Shown: positions 10,671 through 18,565, counted from the stretch's first letter. The stretch: DNA of 51,520 bases from DASXYG01 sp036502625 (GCA_036502625.1 DASXYG010000020.1:1-51520), one strand, 5' to 3'. Notes: a model not told the origin generated them from the sequence alone. Numbers and translations are program-made.

Positions 10671-11510
10671 ATGGGATGGAAAGAAGTGGTCAACTCCGCG
10701 CTCAGCGGAGTTAGTGGCTATGAGCTCACGCGCCGTGGTGAACCGGGCGCCTCGAACCGGCGGCGCGGCGATCGGCAGCTACGGTCGCCGATATTCCTGC
10801 ATTCGTCGGTGCGGTCCGGTTCGACGCTATTGCGCGTCATCCTGAACGGCCATTCCGAACTGTTCGCCCCGCACGAACTGCACCTCGTCGACCTCAAGGT
10901 CGAACTCGCGACACACTACGTCGAAGAGGCGATGGAGGAGCTCGGGTTCACCCAGCGTTCGCTGGAGAACCTCCTGTGGGACCGCGTCATGGCCCGCGCG
11001 CTGGATGCCAGCGGCAAGACGTACATCGTGAACAAGACGCCGAACAACGTCTTCATCTGGCGCCGCATCGCGTCCTGCTGGCCCGACGCCCGCTACATCT
11101 TCCTGATCCGCCATCCCGCGTCCATCTGCCAGTCGTGGCACAGCGCCCGCAAGCAGTGGACCGAGGACGAGGCCGTCGAGTCCACGCTGAAGTACGTCGA
11201 GCGGCTGGAAGAGGCGCGCAGCGAGCTGCAGGGCGTCACCGTGAAGTACGAGGACCTCACGGCCGACCCCGAGCGCGAGATCCGGCGCATCTGCGCCCAC
11301 CTGGAGATCGAGTACGAGCCCGAGATGATCGACTACGGCTCGAAGGACCACGGCAAGATGAAGGCCGGCCTCGGCGACTGGACCGGCAAGATCAAGTCGG
11401 GGAAGCTCCAGGAGGCGCGCCCGCTGCCGAACCCGGACGACGTGCCGAAGCGGCTGCGCGAGATCAGCGCCAAGTGGGGCTACATGGAGCCCGAAAGCGT
11501 CACTGACTGA
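10671..11510 (+). CDS. PAPS-dependent sulfotransferase family protein
   Basis: A 279-residue member of the sulfotransferase superfamily (Sulfotransfer_3-like). The 5'-phosphosulfate loop is IFLHSSVRSGSTLLRVIL (41-58) and the 3'-phosphate site is RYIFLIRHPASICQSWH (141-157). VTVKYEDLTADPEREIRRIC (about 195-214) is the usual C-terminal family motif. The acceptor is probably a glycolipid, polysaccharide or small molecule. The N-terminus, MGWKEVVNSALSGVSGYELTRR, resembles the amphipathic leader of other actinobacterial surface-glycan enzymes and may be a membrane-contact helix. The gene stands alone and its end overlaps the convergent membrane protein gene by 11 bp. A perfect hairpin lies in codons 8-14. 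Confidence 0.88.
   Translation: MGWKEVVNSALSGVSGYELTRRGEPGASNRRRGDRQLRSPIFLHSSVRSGSTLLRVILNGHSELFAPHELHLVDLKVELATHYVEEAMEELGFTQRSLENLLWDRVMARALDASGKTYIVNKTPNNVFIWRRIASCWPDARYIFLIRHPASICQSWHSARKQWTEDEAVESTLKYVERLEEARSELQGVTVKYEDLTADPEREIRRICAHLEIEYEPEMIDYGSKDHGKMKAGLGDWTGKIKSGKLQEARPLPNPDDVPKRLREISAKWGYMEPESVTD
10692..10712 (+). other. perfect hairpin at the start of the sulfotransferase frame
   Basis: AACTCCGC (10692-10699) and GCGGAGTT (10705-10712) form an 8-bp perfect stem with a 5-nt loop, 21 nt after the start codon. In a leaderless mRNA this structure would sit close to the initiating ribosome and could reduce translation. Such a structure can also occur by chance in GC-rich coding DNA. 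Confidence 0.45.
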
Positions 11511-12180
11511 CCGACTCCACGAAGCGCGTCGCGTCGACGAGCGACATCCCGGTCTCGGTGGCCACCAGCTCGATGGCCTCGCCCGTGCGATCGTCGGCGC
11601 GCAGCTCCCGCACCCGGGTGGCGAGGTCGGCAGCGCCCGCCGGGGACGCCTCGCGCGGGGGAGCCGCACCGCCCGCGGGGCGCCCGGCGGCCATCTCCGC
11701 CTCCATCGCCTCGGCGGTCTCCTTCGCGTCGCGCAGCCCCATGCCGGTGTCCTCGCGGATCGCCTTGATCGCATGGATGAGCTTGCGGTCGGCGATGAAC
11801 GCCTCCGCCCGCGCCCGCGTCGCCGGCGACATCCGCCGTATCTGCTGCGCGCGATCGGCGGCGCCCGCGATCGTCCGGCGCCGCATCTGCTCCGGGCCGG
11901 GCGCGGGGCGCCCGGCCGCCATGGCGTCCACGACGTCCTTCGCCTCGGCGAGGCCCATGCCGGTCTGCTCGCGCAGGCGCTTGATCGCGGCGATCTTCTT
12001 GCCCGACGCCAGGAGCGCCTGGACGTCGGTGAGGCCGGACTGCGGGAGGTCGGCGGACGCGCCCGGCGCGATGGGCATCGGCGGCTGCGGCCGGTTCAGC
12101 GCCCGCACACGGACCGCCGCGACGAGCGCCACGACCACGAGCACGCCGACCGCGACCGCGGCCACCACCCATATCTGCAT
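11500..12180 (-). CDS. membrane-anchored protein with three L7/L12 C-terminal-like repeats
   Basis: A 226-residue protein with one N-terminal membrane segment (about 4-24) and a short basic stop, so the rest is probably cytoplasmic. It holds three copies of a motif strongly resembling the C-terminal domain of ribosomal protein L7/L12 (consensus KIxVIKxVRExTGLGLKEAKxLV): GKKIAAIKRLREQTGMGLAEA at 60-80, then KLIHAIKAIREDTGMGLRDA at 133-152, and a weaker TGEAIELVATETGMSLVDA at 199-217. Linkers are Ala/Pro/Gly-rich. In the ribosome this face recruits translational GTPases; similar short repeats occur in uncharacterised actinobacterial proteins. It is not the ribosomal protein, since the N-terminal dimerisation domain is absent. 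Function unknown. Confidence 0.8.
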   Translation of the reverse strand: MQIWVVAAVAVGVLVVVALVAAVRVRALNRPQPPMPIAPGASADLPQSGLTDVQALLASGKKIAAIKRLREQTGMGLAEAKDVVDAMAAGRPAPGPEQMRRRTIAGAADRAQQIRRMSPATRARAEAFIADRKLIHAIKAIREDTGMGLRDAKETAEAMEAEMAAGRPAGGAAPPREASPAGAADLATRVRELRADDRTGEAIELVATETGMSLVDATRFVESVSQ

Positions 12181-12531
12181 GGCTGAGGAGTCTATGGGGA
12201 GAGGGCGGGCGGACGAATCACCGCGATACGGGAAACCGTTACGGCCGGGGAGCCGTCCTATCGGCGTGTCGGAACGAATGCATTACCACAAAGGAGCACG
12301 CTGGTCACAACCGGCCCAGTCCGAAGGGAGCACCCCATCGGCGCTGGGAAATCGTCACAAGGTGCTATGTCGTCTCCCGGGACGGCACAGGAGACTGGAG
12401 CTGTCAACGTGAGCGTGGCCACTCGTCGGGCGGGGGACAAGATCTCCGGGACGGGGTTCCACTGGAACCAGCCGCCATGGCGAGGACAAAGAACATACGG
12501 GGAAGAGCGAAGAAATCCGGAGGCACTCGAA
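12181..12531 (+). promoter_or_regulatory. upstream region of the DUF5999 gene with 15-bp palindrome
   Basis: 351 bp without a supported gene. It is less GC-rich than the flanks and contains a perfect palindrome, GGTTCC-ACT-GGAACC, at 12455-12469, 62 bp before the DUF5999 start, which looks like a dimeric regulator's operator. GTCACAA occurs twice (about 12303 and 12354). A frame continuous with DUF5999 extends upstream to 12367 but has atypical composition and no ribosome binding site. Confidence 0.5.
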
Positions 12532-12735
12532 ATGTGCCAGCACCAACCGTCGTGTCCGTCATCCGAGGCGCCGAACAGGGAAATGGCGCGCACCGTGGTG
12601 AACCACCCCGAGCAGGGGTGGAGCCTGCTGTGCAACGGGGTCGTGCTGTTCGACGACACAGGCGAGCTCCTGCCGGACGGCGAGGTCATCGCCCCGCACC
12701 GGCCCACCGATCACCCGCAGCCGTCGGCCGCCTGA
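12532..12735 (+). CDS. DUF5999 family small protein
   Basis: A 67-residue protein matching DUF5999, a short family common in streptomycetes and relatives: MCQHQPSCPSSEAPNREMAR, then VVNHPEQGWSLLCNGVVLFD and DTGELLPDG. GGAGG at 12519-12523, 8 nt before this ATG, fixes the start; a longer frame begins upstream but is not supported. C2, H4, C8 and C34 could form a small metal site. Function unknown. It stands alone between a palindrome-bearing promoter region and a strong terminator. Confidence 0.9.
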   Translation: MCQHQPSCPSSEAPNREMARTVVNHPEQGWSLLCNGVVLFDDTGELLPDGEVIAPHRPTDHPQPSAA

Positions 12736-12770
12736 CCGCCGCGCCGCGCAGCACCACCGAACACCGCACC

Positions 12771-12829
12771 GTCCCCCTCAGCGGGCACCGGCTCGGCGCA
12801 ACCGCCGAGCCCCCCGCCGACAGGGGGAC
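12771..12829. terminator. nested stem-loop between convergent genes
   Basis: An outer GTCCCCC (12771-12777) pairs with GGGGGAC (12823-12829). Inside it, GCGGG/CCCGC and GGCTCGGC (12790-12797)/GCCGAGCC (12804-12811) pair with a 6-nt loop. It lies 35 nt after DUF5999 and 3 nt beyond the end of the convergent hydrolase, so it can serve both. There is no long T-run, which is usual for actinobacterial terminators. Confidence 0.7.
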
Positions 12830-12832
12830 TAG

Positions 12833-13459
12833 TCATTTCTGGTGATCTTGAACGACGGCCGCGATCCAGTCGCCCACGATCACCCCGACGGCGGCGGCGT
12901 CCCGGTCCAGCGCATGCCGCTCGCCCGGCCGTACGCGAAGATCCACACCGCCGACCGGCTCCGGCACACCGAACGGGTCCCGGTCACCGTTGACCACGAG
13001 CACCGGCACACATTCGGCCGCCGCCCGCAGCTCCTCCAGCCGTGACCTCTCCGGCCTGCCCGGAGGATGGAGCGGGAAGGCGAGCGCCACGACGGCGCGC
13101 GCACCCGCGGCACCGGCCGTACGACACGCCACGCGCGCGCCGTTGCTCCGCCCGCCCTGCACCACCGGCGCGTCGCCGCCCACGGCGGCGCGCACGGCCG
13201 CGACGATGTCGAGCCACGCCTCGTCCTGCTTCACCGCCGAGCCCGGCGCCCGCCGGCCCGCGAGCCGGAACGGCTGCGTCACCCGGGCGACCCCGCCGCC
13301 GCGCGCGGCCACCGCGTCGCGTACGGCGAGGACGTCCGGCGCGTCCACGCTGCCCGCCGAGCCGTGGGTCAGCACGACCAGGTACGGCGGGGGGCCATCG
13401 GGCAGGTCGAGGGCGGCCGCGGCGGGCCCGTGTCGCGTCTCGATGTCCACGGGTGTCAC
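12833..13459 (-). CDS. alpha/beta hydrolase, KANL3/Tex30-like
   Basis: A 208-residue small alpha/beta-hydrolase of the KANL3/Tex30 or dienelactone-hydrolase-like group. YLVVLTHGSAGS near the N-terminus supplies the oxyanion loop. GGRSNGARVACRTA is the nucleophile elbow (Gly-Arg-Ser-Asn-Gly). VNGDRDPFG provides the acid and GERHALDRD the catalytic His. Substrate unknown. The frame continues far upstream, but that part is antisense to the PPOX gene. The GTG at 13459 (or the one at 13450) leaves 15 bp to the divergent PPOX start, so the two genes share one promoter region. Confidence 0.8.
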   Translation of the reverse strand: MTPVDIETRHGPAAAALDLPDGPPPYLVVLTHGSAGSVDAPDVLAVRDAVAARGGGVARVTQPFRLAGRRAPGSAVKQDEAWLDIVAAVRAAVGGDAPVVQGGRSNGARVACRTAGAAGARAVVALAFPLHPPGRPERSRLEELRAAAECVPVLVVNGDRDPFGVPEPVGGVDLRVRPGERHALDRDAAAVGVIVGDWIAAVVQDHQK

Positions 13460-13461
13460 CG

Positions 13462-13467
13462 TAGACT
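13462..13467 (+). promoter_or_regulatory. -10 element, leaderless PPOX gene
   Basis: TAGACT, 7 nt before the ATG at 13475 and with no ribosome binding site, gives a leaderless start. The element lies immediately before the divergent hydrolase start at 13459, so the promoters overlap. Confidence 0.6.
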
Positions 13468-13474
13468 GCCCCGA

Positions 13475-13900
13475 ATGGAACGCATGACCGACGCGCAGTG
13501 GCGCGCCTTCCTCGTCGCCTCGCCGCGCACCGCGAAGCTCGCCACGATCCGCGCCGACGGGCGGCCGCACATCGCGCCCGTCTGGTTCGCCCTCGACGGC
13601 ACGGACGTCATGTTCAACACCGGGGCCGACACCGTGAAGGGCCGCAACCTGCGCCGTGACCCGCGCGTGAGCCTGTGCGTCGACGACCCGGCCGACCTCT
13701 ACTCCTACGTCGCGGTCGACGCCACCGTGACGATCACCGAGGACCCCGCGGAGCTGCTCCACTGGGCGACCGTCATCGGCGGCCGCTACATGGGCGCCGC
13801 CCACGCCGAGGAGTTCGGCGCCCGCAACGGCGTCCCCGGCGAGCTGCTCGTCCGCGCCACGCCCACCAACGTGGTCGGCTTCACCGGCATCTCCGACTGA
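13475..13900 (+). CDS. PPOX-class F420-dependent oxidoreductase
   Basis: A 141-residue split-barrel flavin/deazaflavin protein of the pyridoxamine-5'-phosphate oxidase-like fold (TIGR03618-like). It shows PRTAKLATIRADGRPHIAPV, then NTGADTVKGRNLRRDPRVSL, with the Lys/Arg residues that hold the cofactor phosphate in F420 and FMN relatives. Whether it uses F420, FMN or heme is not decided by the sequence. A second ATG at 13484 is possible, but the first sits exactly 7 nt after the -10. Confidence 0.85.
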   Translation: MERMTDAQWRAFLVASPRTAKLATIRADGRPHIAPVWFALDGTDVMFNTGADTVKGRNLRRDPRVSLCVDDPADLYSYVAVDATVTITEDPAELLHWATVIGGRYMGAAHAEEFGARNGVPGELLVRATPTNVVGFTGISD

Positions 13901-13925
13901 ACCCGTACGCGCGCGACCGGTCACG

Positions 13926-13964
13926 GTGCGTCATGGTCCCGGTGGCGGGTTGGCCATGACGCAC
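13926..13964. promoter_or_regulatory. 11-bp perfect inverted repeat before the esterase promoter
   Basis: GTGCGTCATGG (13926-13936) and CCATGACGCAC (13954-13964) are exact inverted copies with a 17-nt loop. The right arm ends 3 bp before the esterase -10. It could be a terminator for the PPOX gene, which ends 25 bp earlier, or an operator for the esterase. Confidence 0.6.
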
Positions 13965-13967
13965 GGT

Positions 13968-13973
13968 TAGGCT
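13968..13973 (+). promoter_or_regulatory. -10 element, leaderless esterase gene
   Basis: TAGGCT is followed after 7 nt by the GTG at 13981, with no ribosome binding site, which fits a leaderless transcript. Confidence 0.6.
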
Positions 13974-13980
13974 GGCAGGC

Positions 13981-14904
13981 GTGCCGAGAACCCTGAGCGT
14001 CGTCGTGGGCGCGATCGCCGTCGCGTCCGTGATCGTGGGCGTCCAACATGTGGTCAGTTCCGACACGACGCCCAAGGACCAGGCGATGCGTCCGGGCGTG
14101 CGCACCACCACCGCCGCGCCGAAGCACTGCCGGCCGGGCACGGACCGTTACATCCAGGTCAAGGACAAGACGGCGCACGGCGGCAAGCGCGAGATCTGGG
14201 TGCACCGCCCGGCCGGCGCTGACAGTGCCGGCATCCCGGTCCTCTACATGCTGCACGGCTCCACGACCGACGACCGGCTGTTCCCGTTCGTGAAGCTCGG
14301 CAAGATCCTCGACAAGCAGATGTGCCGTACGGGCCGGCCGTTCGTGATCGCCGCGCCGGACGGCCAGAGCAAGGACGGGCGGGACACCGAGTTCGGCGAC
14401 TCCGCCGACGGCAAGGTGCGCGTCGAGTCGTTCATCACCGGCACCGCCATCAACCGGGTCGAGGGCAAGAACCGCCGCCCCGCGCGGCTGCGCGCGATCG
14501 GCGGCGTCTCGATGGGCGGCTACGGCTCGGCCGCGATCGCGCTGCGCCATCCGGACCTCTACACCCAGGTGGCGTCGTTCGCCGGCTACTTCAAGGTCGA
14601 CGACCCCTCGGAGACGTTCGGCAAGAACAAGAAGAAGGTCGCGGAGCAGCACGCCCCTGACCACCTCATCTACCGGCCCGGCGTGAACGGCATCCGGTTC
14701 CTGCTCGTCGAGGGCAAGGCCGACCACACGCCGCTGCACCCGGGCACGATCCACGGCGAGGCGGACCGCTTCGCGAAGCTGCTGCGCGCCCGCCACATGC
14801 CCGTCGAGGTGCTGCACCCGCCGGGCCCGCACAGCTTCCACAAGTCCTGGAGCCACGCCATCCCGCAGTTCGTCGACTTCCTCACCGCGGGCTGGAACGC
14901 CTGA
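13981..14904 (+). CDS. secreted or anchored esterase (alpha/beta hydrolase, esterase D/Fes type)
   Basis: A 307-residue exported hydrolase. Residues about 5-26 form a signal peptide or signal anchor, followed by a Thr/Lys-rich spacer. The catalytic domain has VLYMLHGSTTDDRLF (oxyanion strand), IGGVSMGGYGSAAIALRHPD (nucleophile Ser in Gly-Val-Ser-Met-Gly) and HPPGPHSFHKSW with the catalytic His; VEGKADHT may hold the acidic residue. The family covers esterase D, mycolyltransferase-like and enterobactin esterases. Substrate unknown; an extracellular ester is likely. Monocistronic. Confidence 0.85.
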   Translation: MPRTLSVVVGAIAVASVIVGVQHVVSSDTTPKDQAMRPGVRTTTAAPKHCRPGTDRYIQVKDKTAHGGKREIWVHRPAGADSAGIPVLYMLHGSTTDDRLFPFVKLGKILDKQMCRTGRPFVIAAPDGQSKDGRDTEFGDSADGKVRVESFITGTAINRVEGKNRRPARLRAIGGVSMGGYGSAAIALRHPDLYTQVASFAGYFKVDDPSETFGKNKKKVAEQHAPDHLIYRPGVNGIRFLLVEGKADHTPLHPGTIHGEADRFAKLLRARHMPVEVLHPPGPHSFHKSWSHAIPQFVDFLTAGWNA

Positions 14905-14971
14905 CCCGCACGCCCGCGGCGACCAGGTCCTCGAGGAGCGCGGCGGCGCCGAGCGCGCAGAGGAGACGTGA

Positions 14972-15436
14972 ATGGCGAGTGAAAAGCTGGCGGCGGCGCG
15001 TGCCGAGGTCGGGGCGGCGGTGCAGGCGCACCAGCGGTCCGTCGACGCCGTCGACGAGGCGGCCGCGGCCGCCGTGGGCGTGAACCGTACGGACCTGCGG
15101 TGCCTGGACCTGCTGATGGACACGGGCGCCATGGCGCCGAGCCGGCTCAGCACGGAACTCGGGCTGACGACCGGCAGCGTCACCGCGATGCTCGACCGCC
15201 TGGAAAGGCGCGGCTACGTCACCCGCACACCCGACCCGGCCGACCGCCGCAAGGTCGTCATCGAGGCGACGGACGAGGCGCGGCGGAAGGCCTGGGCGGT
15301 GTACGGGCCGCTGGCCGAGGAGGGCGAGAAGATCCTCGCCCGCTACACGGCCGCCGAGCTGGCGGTGATCACCGACTTCCTGAACCGCAGCCGGGAGCTC
15401 CAGGAGGGGCACGCCGCCCGCGTCCGCGCCATGTGA
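14972..15436 (+). CDS. MarR family transcriptional regulator
   Basis: A 154-residue winged-helix repressor. The helix-turn-helix is MAPSRLSTELGLTTGSVTAM and the wing is RLERRGYVTRTPDPADRRK, the latter a MarR hallmark; long N- and C-terminal helices make the dimer. GAGGAGACGTGA just before the ATG supplies the ribosome binding site. It ends 4 bp from the convergent MFS efflux gene, which is the obvious candidate target. Confidence 0.9.
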   Translation: MASEKLAAARAEVGAAVQAHQRSVDAVDEAAAAAVGVNRTDLRCLDLLMDTGAMAPSRLSTELGLTTGSVTAMLDRLERRGYVTRTPDPADRRKVVIEATDEARRKAWAVYGPLAEEGEKILARYTAAELAVITDFLNRSRELQEGHAARVRAM

Positions 15437-15440
15437 CGCC

Positions 15441-16898
15441 TCACGCCGGGGCGGGCGCCGTACGCCGGGTGACCGCGGGGACCACCACCAGGGCCAGGGC
15501 GCCGATCACCGCGCCGACCAGGAAGTCGGTGGTGAACGCGCCCCCCGTCGGGTAGGCGGTGCCCGTCGGGGTGGCGGCCACCAGGATGGCGGCGGCGATC
15601 TGGGCGGACAGCGCCATCGAGATGTGCCGCATGATCGTGTTGACGCCGTTGGCGGCGCCGCGCCGGTCCGGCGTCACGGCGTCCTCGATCAGCATCGGGA
15701 AGACCGCGAACGCGGCGCCGCCGCCGATGCCGACCAGGGCGCTGCCCGCGAGCAGCAGCATCGGGCTCGGGCCGCCGAGCGCGAGGACGGCCAGCCCGGC
15801 GACCGTGGTCAGCGGGCCGACGATCAGCGGGAAGCGCACCCCGAGGCGGGGGACGAGCGCGCCGGTCAGCGGTCCGGTGAACAGCACCGTCACCGAGGCG
15901 GGCAGCAGGTAGAGGCCGGACTCCAGGACGTCCGCGCCGAGCCCGGTGCCCTTGGGGAGCTGGGCGAGCTGCGGGACCAGCAGGAACGACATCGACTGGC
16001 CGAACGTCACGAGGAAGGCCACGGCGTTGGCCACCCAGACGTTGCGCAGCCCCATCGTCGGCAGGTGGATCAGCGGCGACCGTACGCGCGACTCCACCAG
16101 GAACAGCACCACGAGGGAGACGACGCCGACCACCCAGCAGGCCAGCGTGGGCACCGACGTCCAGCCCCACGCCGAGCCGCGGCTGATCCCGACGAGCGGT
16201 GTGCCGAGCCCGACGGCGAGCAGGATCGCGCCGAGCCAGTCGATGCGCGCGGGATCGGCCGTGGTGGCCGCGGCGGCGTCGGACGACGAGCGCGGTACGA
16301 GGGCCGCCACCATCGCGAGCGCCACCACCGTCATCACGACCGTGAGGGCGAACAGGCCGCGGTGGCCGAAGCGGTCGGCGATCAGGCCGCCGAGCGGGAG
16401 GCCGATCGCGCCGCCGAGGCCGTACATCGAGCTGATGAGGCCCATGCCGAATGCCGCCCGGTCGCGGGGGAGCAGGTCGCCGATCAGCGCGTACGCGAGG
16501 GGGAAGACGCCGCCGGCGGCGCCCATGATGACGCGGCCGGCGATGACCGCGGTGATGGAGTCGCCGAGCACCGTGCACAGGCCGGCGCCGACGCCGAACA
16601 GCGCGAGGATGGCCAGCAGCACGCGGCGCTTGCCGAACAGGTCGCCGAGGCGCCCGGCGATGACGGTCAGCGCGGCGGAGGAGACGAAGAACCCGGTGAC
16701 CACCCAGGCGCCCGCGCTGGGGGAGCTGTGCGTGGCCCGCTGGATCTCCGGGAGTGCGGGGACGATCGTGGTCTGTGCGGTCGCGTACGTCAGCCCGGCG
16801 GCGAGCAGCGGGATGATCACCTTCCCGGCACGGGCCTTCGGCGGATGTTCCTCGGGGCGGACTAACACCGGCTGCTGCTCGTGCTGGGTTCCCGGCAC
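15441..16898 (-). CDS. MFS drug-efflux transporter, DHA2 (14-helix) type
   Basis: A 485-residue multidrug:H+ antiporter-like protein. It has ATAQTTIVPALPEIQRA in the first helix, AGRLGDLFGKRRVLL in the 2-3 loop and VMGAAGGVFPLAYALIGDLL in the motif C region, plus a late GAANGVNTIMRHISMAL segment typical of DHA2 proteins. The frame continues 30 codons upstream, but CCCTCC on the plus strand at 16908-16913 (GGAGGG in sense) lies 9 nt before the GTG at 16898, which I take as start. It converges with the MarR gene, so antisense overlap of their transcripts is likely. Confidence 0.88.
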   Translation of the reverse strand: MPGTQHEQQPVLVRPEEHPPKARAGKVIIPLLAAGLTYATAQTTIVPALPEIQRATHSSPSAGAWVVTGFFVSSAALTVIAGRLGDLFGKRRVLLAILALFGVGAGLCTVLGDSITAVIAGRVIMGAAGGVFPLAYALIGDLLPRDRAAFGMGLISSMYGLGGAIGLPLGGLIADRFGHRGLFALTVVMTVVALAMVAALVPRSSSDAAAATTADPARIDWLGAILLAVGLGTPLVGISRGSAWGWTSVPTLACWVVGVVSLVVLFLVESRVRSPLIHLPTMGLRNVWVANAVAFLVTFGQSMSFLLVPQLAQLPKGTGLGADVLESGLYLLPASVTVLFTGPLTGALVPRLGVRFPLIVGPLTTVAGLAVLALGGPSPMLLLAGSALVGIGGGAAFAVFPMLIEDAVTPDRRGAANGVNTIMRHISMALSAQIAAAILVAATPTGTAYPTGGAFTTDFLVGAVIGALALVVVPAVTRRTAPAPA

Positions 16899-17123
16899 GC
16901 TGCGCGTCCCTCCAGATGACAGTCGTGTGCGGGGCGCCGTATTCGGACAGAAGGCGGCAAACCCCGCAGACATCGGATATCCCGACAACTATCTCACGCC
17001 GCCTTCCGGTGCGGTCGCGGCGGACGGGCCGGTTCCGGGGGCGGTCCGGGTGTGCGGTGGACGGCCCGAGCGGGTACCTTGATGTCGAGATATTAGCCGT
17101 GCGTACGAGCCAGGGGGTTGACC

Positions 17124-17921
17124 ATGCGCCAGGCTGCCAAGCGGTTCTCCGCGTTCGCCGATGACTACGACCGGGCGCGGCCGCATCCGCCGCGGGAGCT
17201 CACCGAGGTGGTGGGCGCGTGGGCGGGGCTGGCCGAGGGGGAGCGGGTGCCGGTGGTCGTCGACGTCGGCGCCGGTACGGGCATCTCGACGGTGCTGTGG
17301 GCGGGCCGCGCCGAGCGGGTCGTCGCGCTCGAGCCGTCCGCGGAGATGCGGGCCGTGGCCGCGCGCCGGTGCGCGGACGCCGGGATGGCCGTGGAATTCG
17401 GCGACGCGGTCGCGGAGGACACCGGGCTGCCCGACGGCTGTGCGGACGTCGTCACCGCGAGCCAGGCGCTGCACTGGTTCGACCCGGAGCGGGCCCTGCC
17501 GGAGATCGCGCGCATCCTGCGGCCCGGCGGCGTGTTCGCGGCGTACGACTGCGACTGGCCGCCGTGCGTGGACGCCGAGGTCGACGCCGCCTACCACCAC
17601 TACCAGCGGATGCACGTGGCCGAGGAGGTGCGCCGCGACGTGCGCCCGCCGTACGCCGCGAAGGGCGGGCACGCCGACCGGATGCGCGACAGCGGCCGGT
17701 TCCGCCACGTCGCGGACATCGCCCTGTCGCGCCGCGACTCCGGCGACGCGGACCGGCTGCTGGCCATGGCGCTCAGCCAGGGCGGCACGGTCGCGCTGCT
17801 GGCCGAGGGGGTCTCCGAGGAGGCGATCGGCCTGGACCGGCTGCGGGAGGTCGCCGAGCGGCGGCTGGCGGCGCCGCGTCCGTGGTGGTGGACGTACCGG
17901 GTGCGCCTCGCGGTCGTCTGA
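17124..17921 (+). CDS. class I SAM-dependent methyltransferase
   Basis: A 265-residue Rossmann-fold methyltransferase (Methyltransf_11 type). Motif I is VVVDVGAGTGISTVLWAG, the acidic end of strand 2 is VVALEPSAEMRAVA, and ASQALHWFDPERALPEIARI is the post-motif segment seen in the family that includes yeast Crg1/Tmt1-like trans-aconitate methyltransferases. RFSAFADDYDRARPHPP near the N-terminus is also typical. GGGGG at 17113-17117 lies 6 nt before the ATG at 17124. Substrate unknown. It ends 13 bp from the convergent TetR gene. Confidence 0.87.
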   Translation: MRQAAKRFSAFADDYDRARPHPPRELTEVVGAWAGLAEGERVPVVVDVGAGTGISTVLWAGRAERVVALEPSAEMRAVAARRCADAGMAVEFGDAVAEDTGLPDGCADVVTASQALHWFDPERALPEIARILRPGGVFAAYDCDWPPCVDAEVDAAYHHYQRMHVAEEVRRDVRPPYAAKGGHADRMRDSGRFRHVADIALSRRDSGDADRLLAMALSQGGTVALLAEGVSEEAIGLDRLREVAERRLAAPRPWWWTYRVRLAVV

Positions 17922-17934
17922 GCCGTACGGGGAC

Positions 17935-18558
17935 TCAGGCGGGGGCGGCGGCCAGCGACGCGATGCCGGTGAGCACGGCGGTGAGGCCGATCTCGAACTG
18001 CGCGTCGGGCTCGCGGGCCGCGGCGTAGGAGCGCAGCGCGGCGGCGTGCGGGTAACGGCCGTCGAGCACCGGCTCGTCGTCGGCGGTCTGGGCGTCCTGG
18101 ATCTCCAGCGTGACGAACCCGATGGCGTAGCCGCGCAGCGTGCGGACGGCGTCGAGGATGGCCGGGCCGCGCAGGCCCGCGTCGTGGCACGCGGTGTACA
18201 GCGCCTCGGCCGCGGCGAGCGTCGCGGGCGTGCGCACCGGGCGCGAGGCGAGCAGCGGGAGCATGCCGGGGTGGGCGGCGACGCGGGAGCGGTAGGCGCG
18301 CGCCCACGCGCGCAGCCGCTCGTCCCAGTCGACCTCGGGCGCGGCGGTGACCGGCACCGCGGAAAGGTGCTCGACCAGGCCGTCGAGCAGCGCCTCCTTG
18401 CCGAGCGGGAAATGGTGGTAGATCGCCATCGCCTCGACCTCGAGCGCGTCGCCGAGCCGCCGCATCGTCAGCCGGCGCAGGCCCTGGGCGTCGACGAGGT
18501 GCAGCGCGGCGGCGAGGATGCGCTCGCGGGACAGAGGGGTGTGCGGCGTCTTTTTCAC
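17935..18558 (-). CDS. TetR family repressor (TetR_C_1-like)
   Basis: A 207-residue regulator. LSRERILAAALHLVDAQGLR begins the N-terminal three-helix domain; the helix-turn-helix runs through TMRRLGDALEVEAMAIYHHF. The ligand-binding half resembles the tetracycline-repressor C-terminal class. I use the GTG at 18558 because a TAGAAT -10 lies 7 nt upstream, and the first 28 codons of the longer frame fall on the promoter. A palindromic site borders that -10, so the gene is probably autoregulated. The downstream methyltransferase is convergent, and the 18733-20218 genes are divergent and could also be targets. Confidence 0.88.
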   Translation of the reverse strand: MKKTPHTPLSRERILAAALHLVDAQGLRRLTMRRLGDALEVEAMAIYHHFPLGKEALLDGLVEHLSAVPVTAAPEVDWDERLRAWARAYRSRVAAHPGMLPLLASRPVRTPATLAAAEALYTACHDAGLRGPAILDAVRTLRGYAIGFVTLEIQDAQTADDEPVLDGRYPHAAALRSYAAAREPDAQFEIGLTAVLTGIASLAAAPA

Positions 18559-18565
18559 GGCCCGG

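Noticed and set aside
11500..12180. Ribosomal protein L7/L12 (rplL)
   Set aside because: It has an N-terminal membrane helix, three partial copies of the C-terminal motif and no dimerisation domain; rplL normally sits beside rplJ.
12367..12531. N-terminal extension of DUF5999
   Set aside because: The internal ATG at 12532 has a strong ribosome binding site and matches the known N-terminus MCQHQP; the extension contains the palindrome and looks like a promoter region.
13484..13924. Minus-strand continuation of the alpha/beta hydrolase upstream of 13459
   Set aside because: This part is antisense to the PPOX gene and unlike hydrolases.
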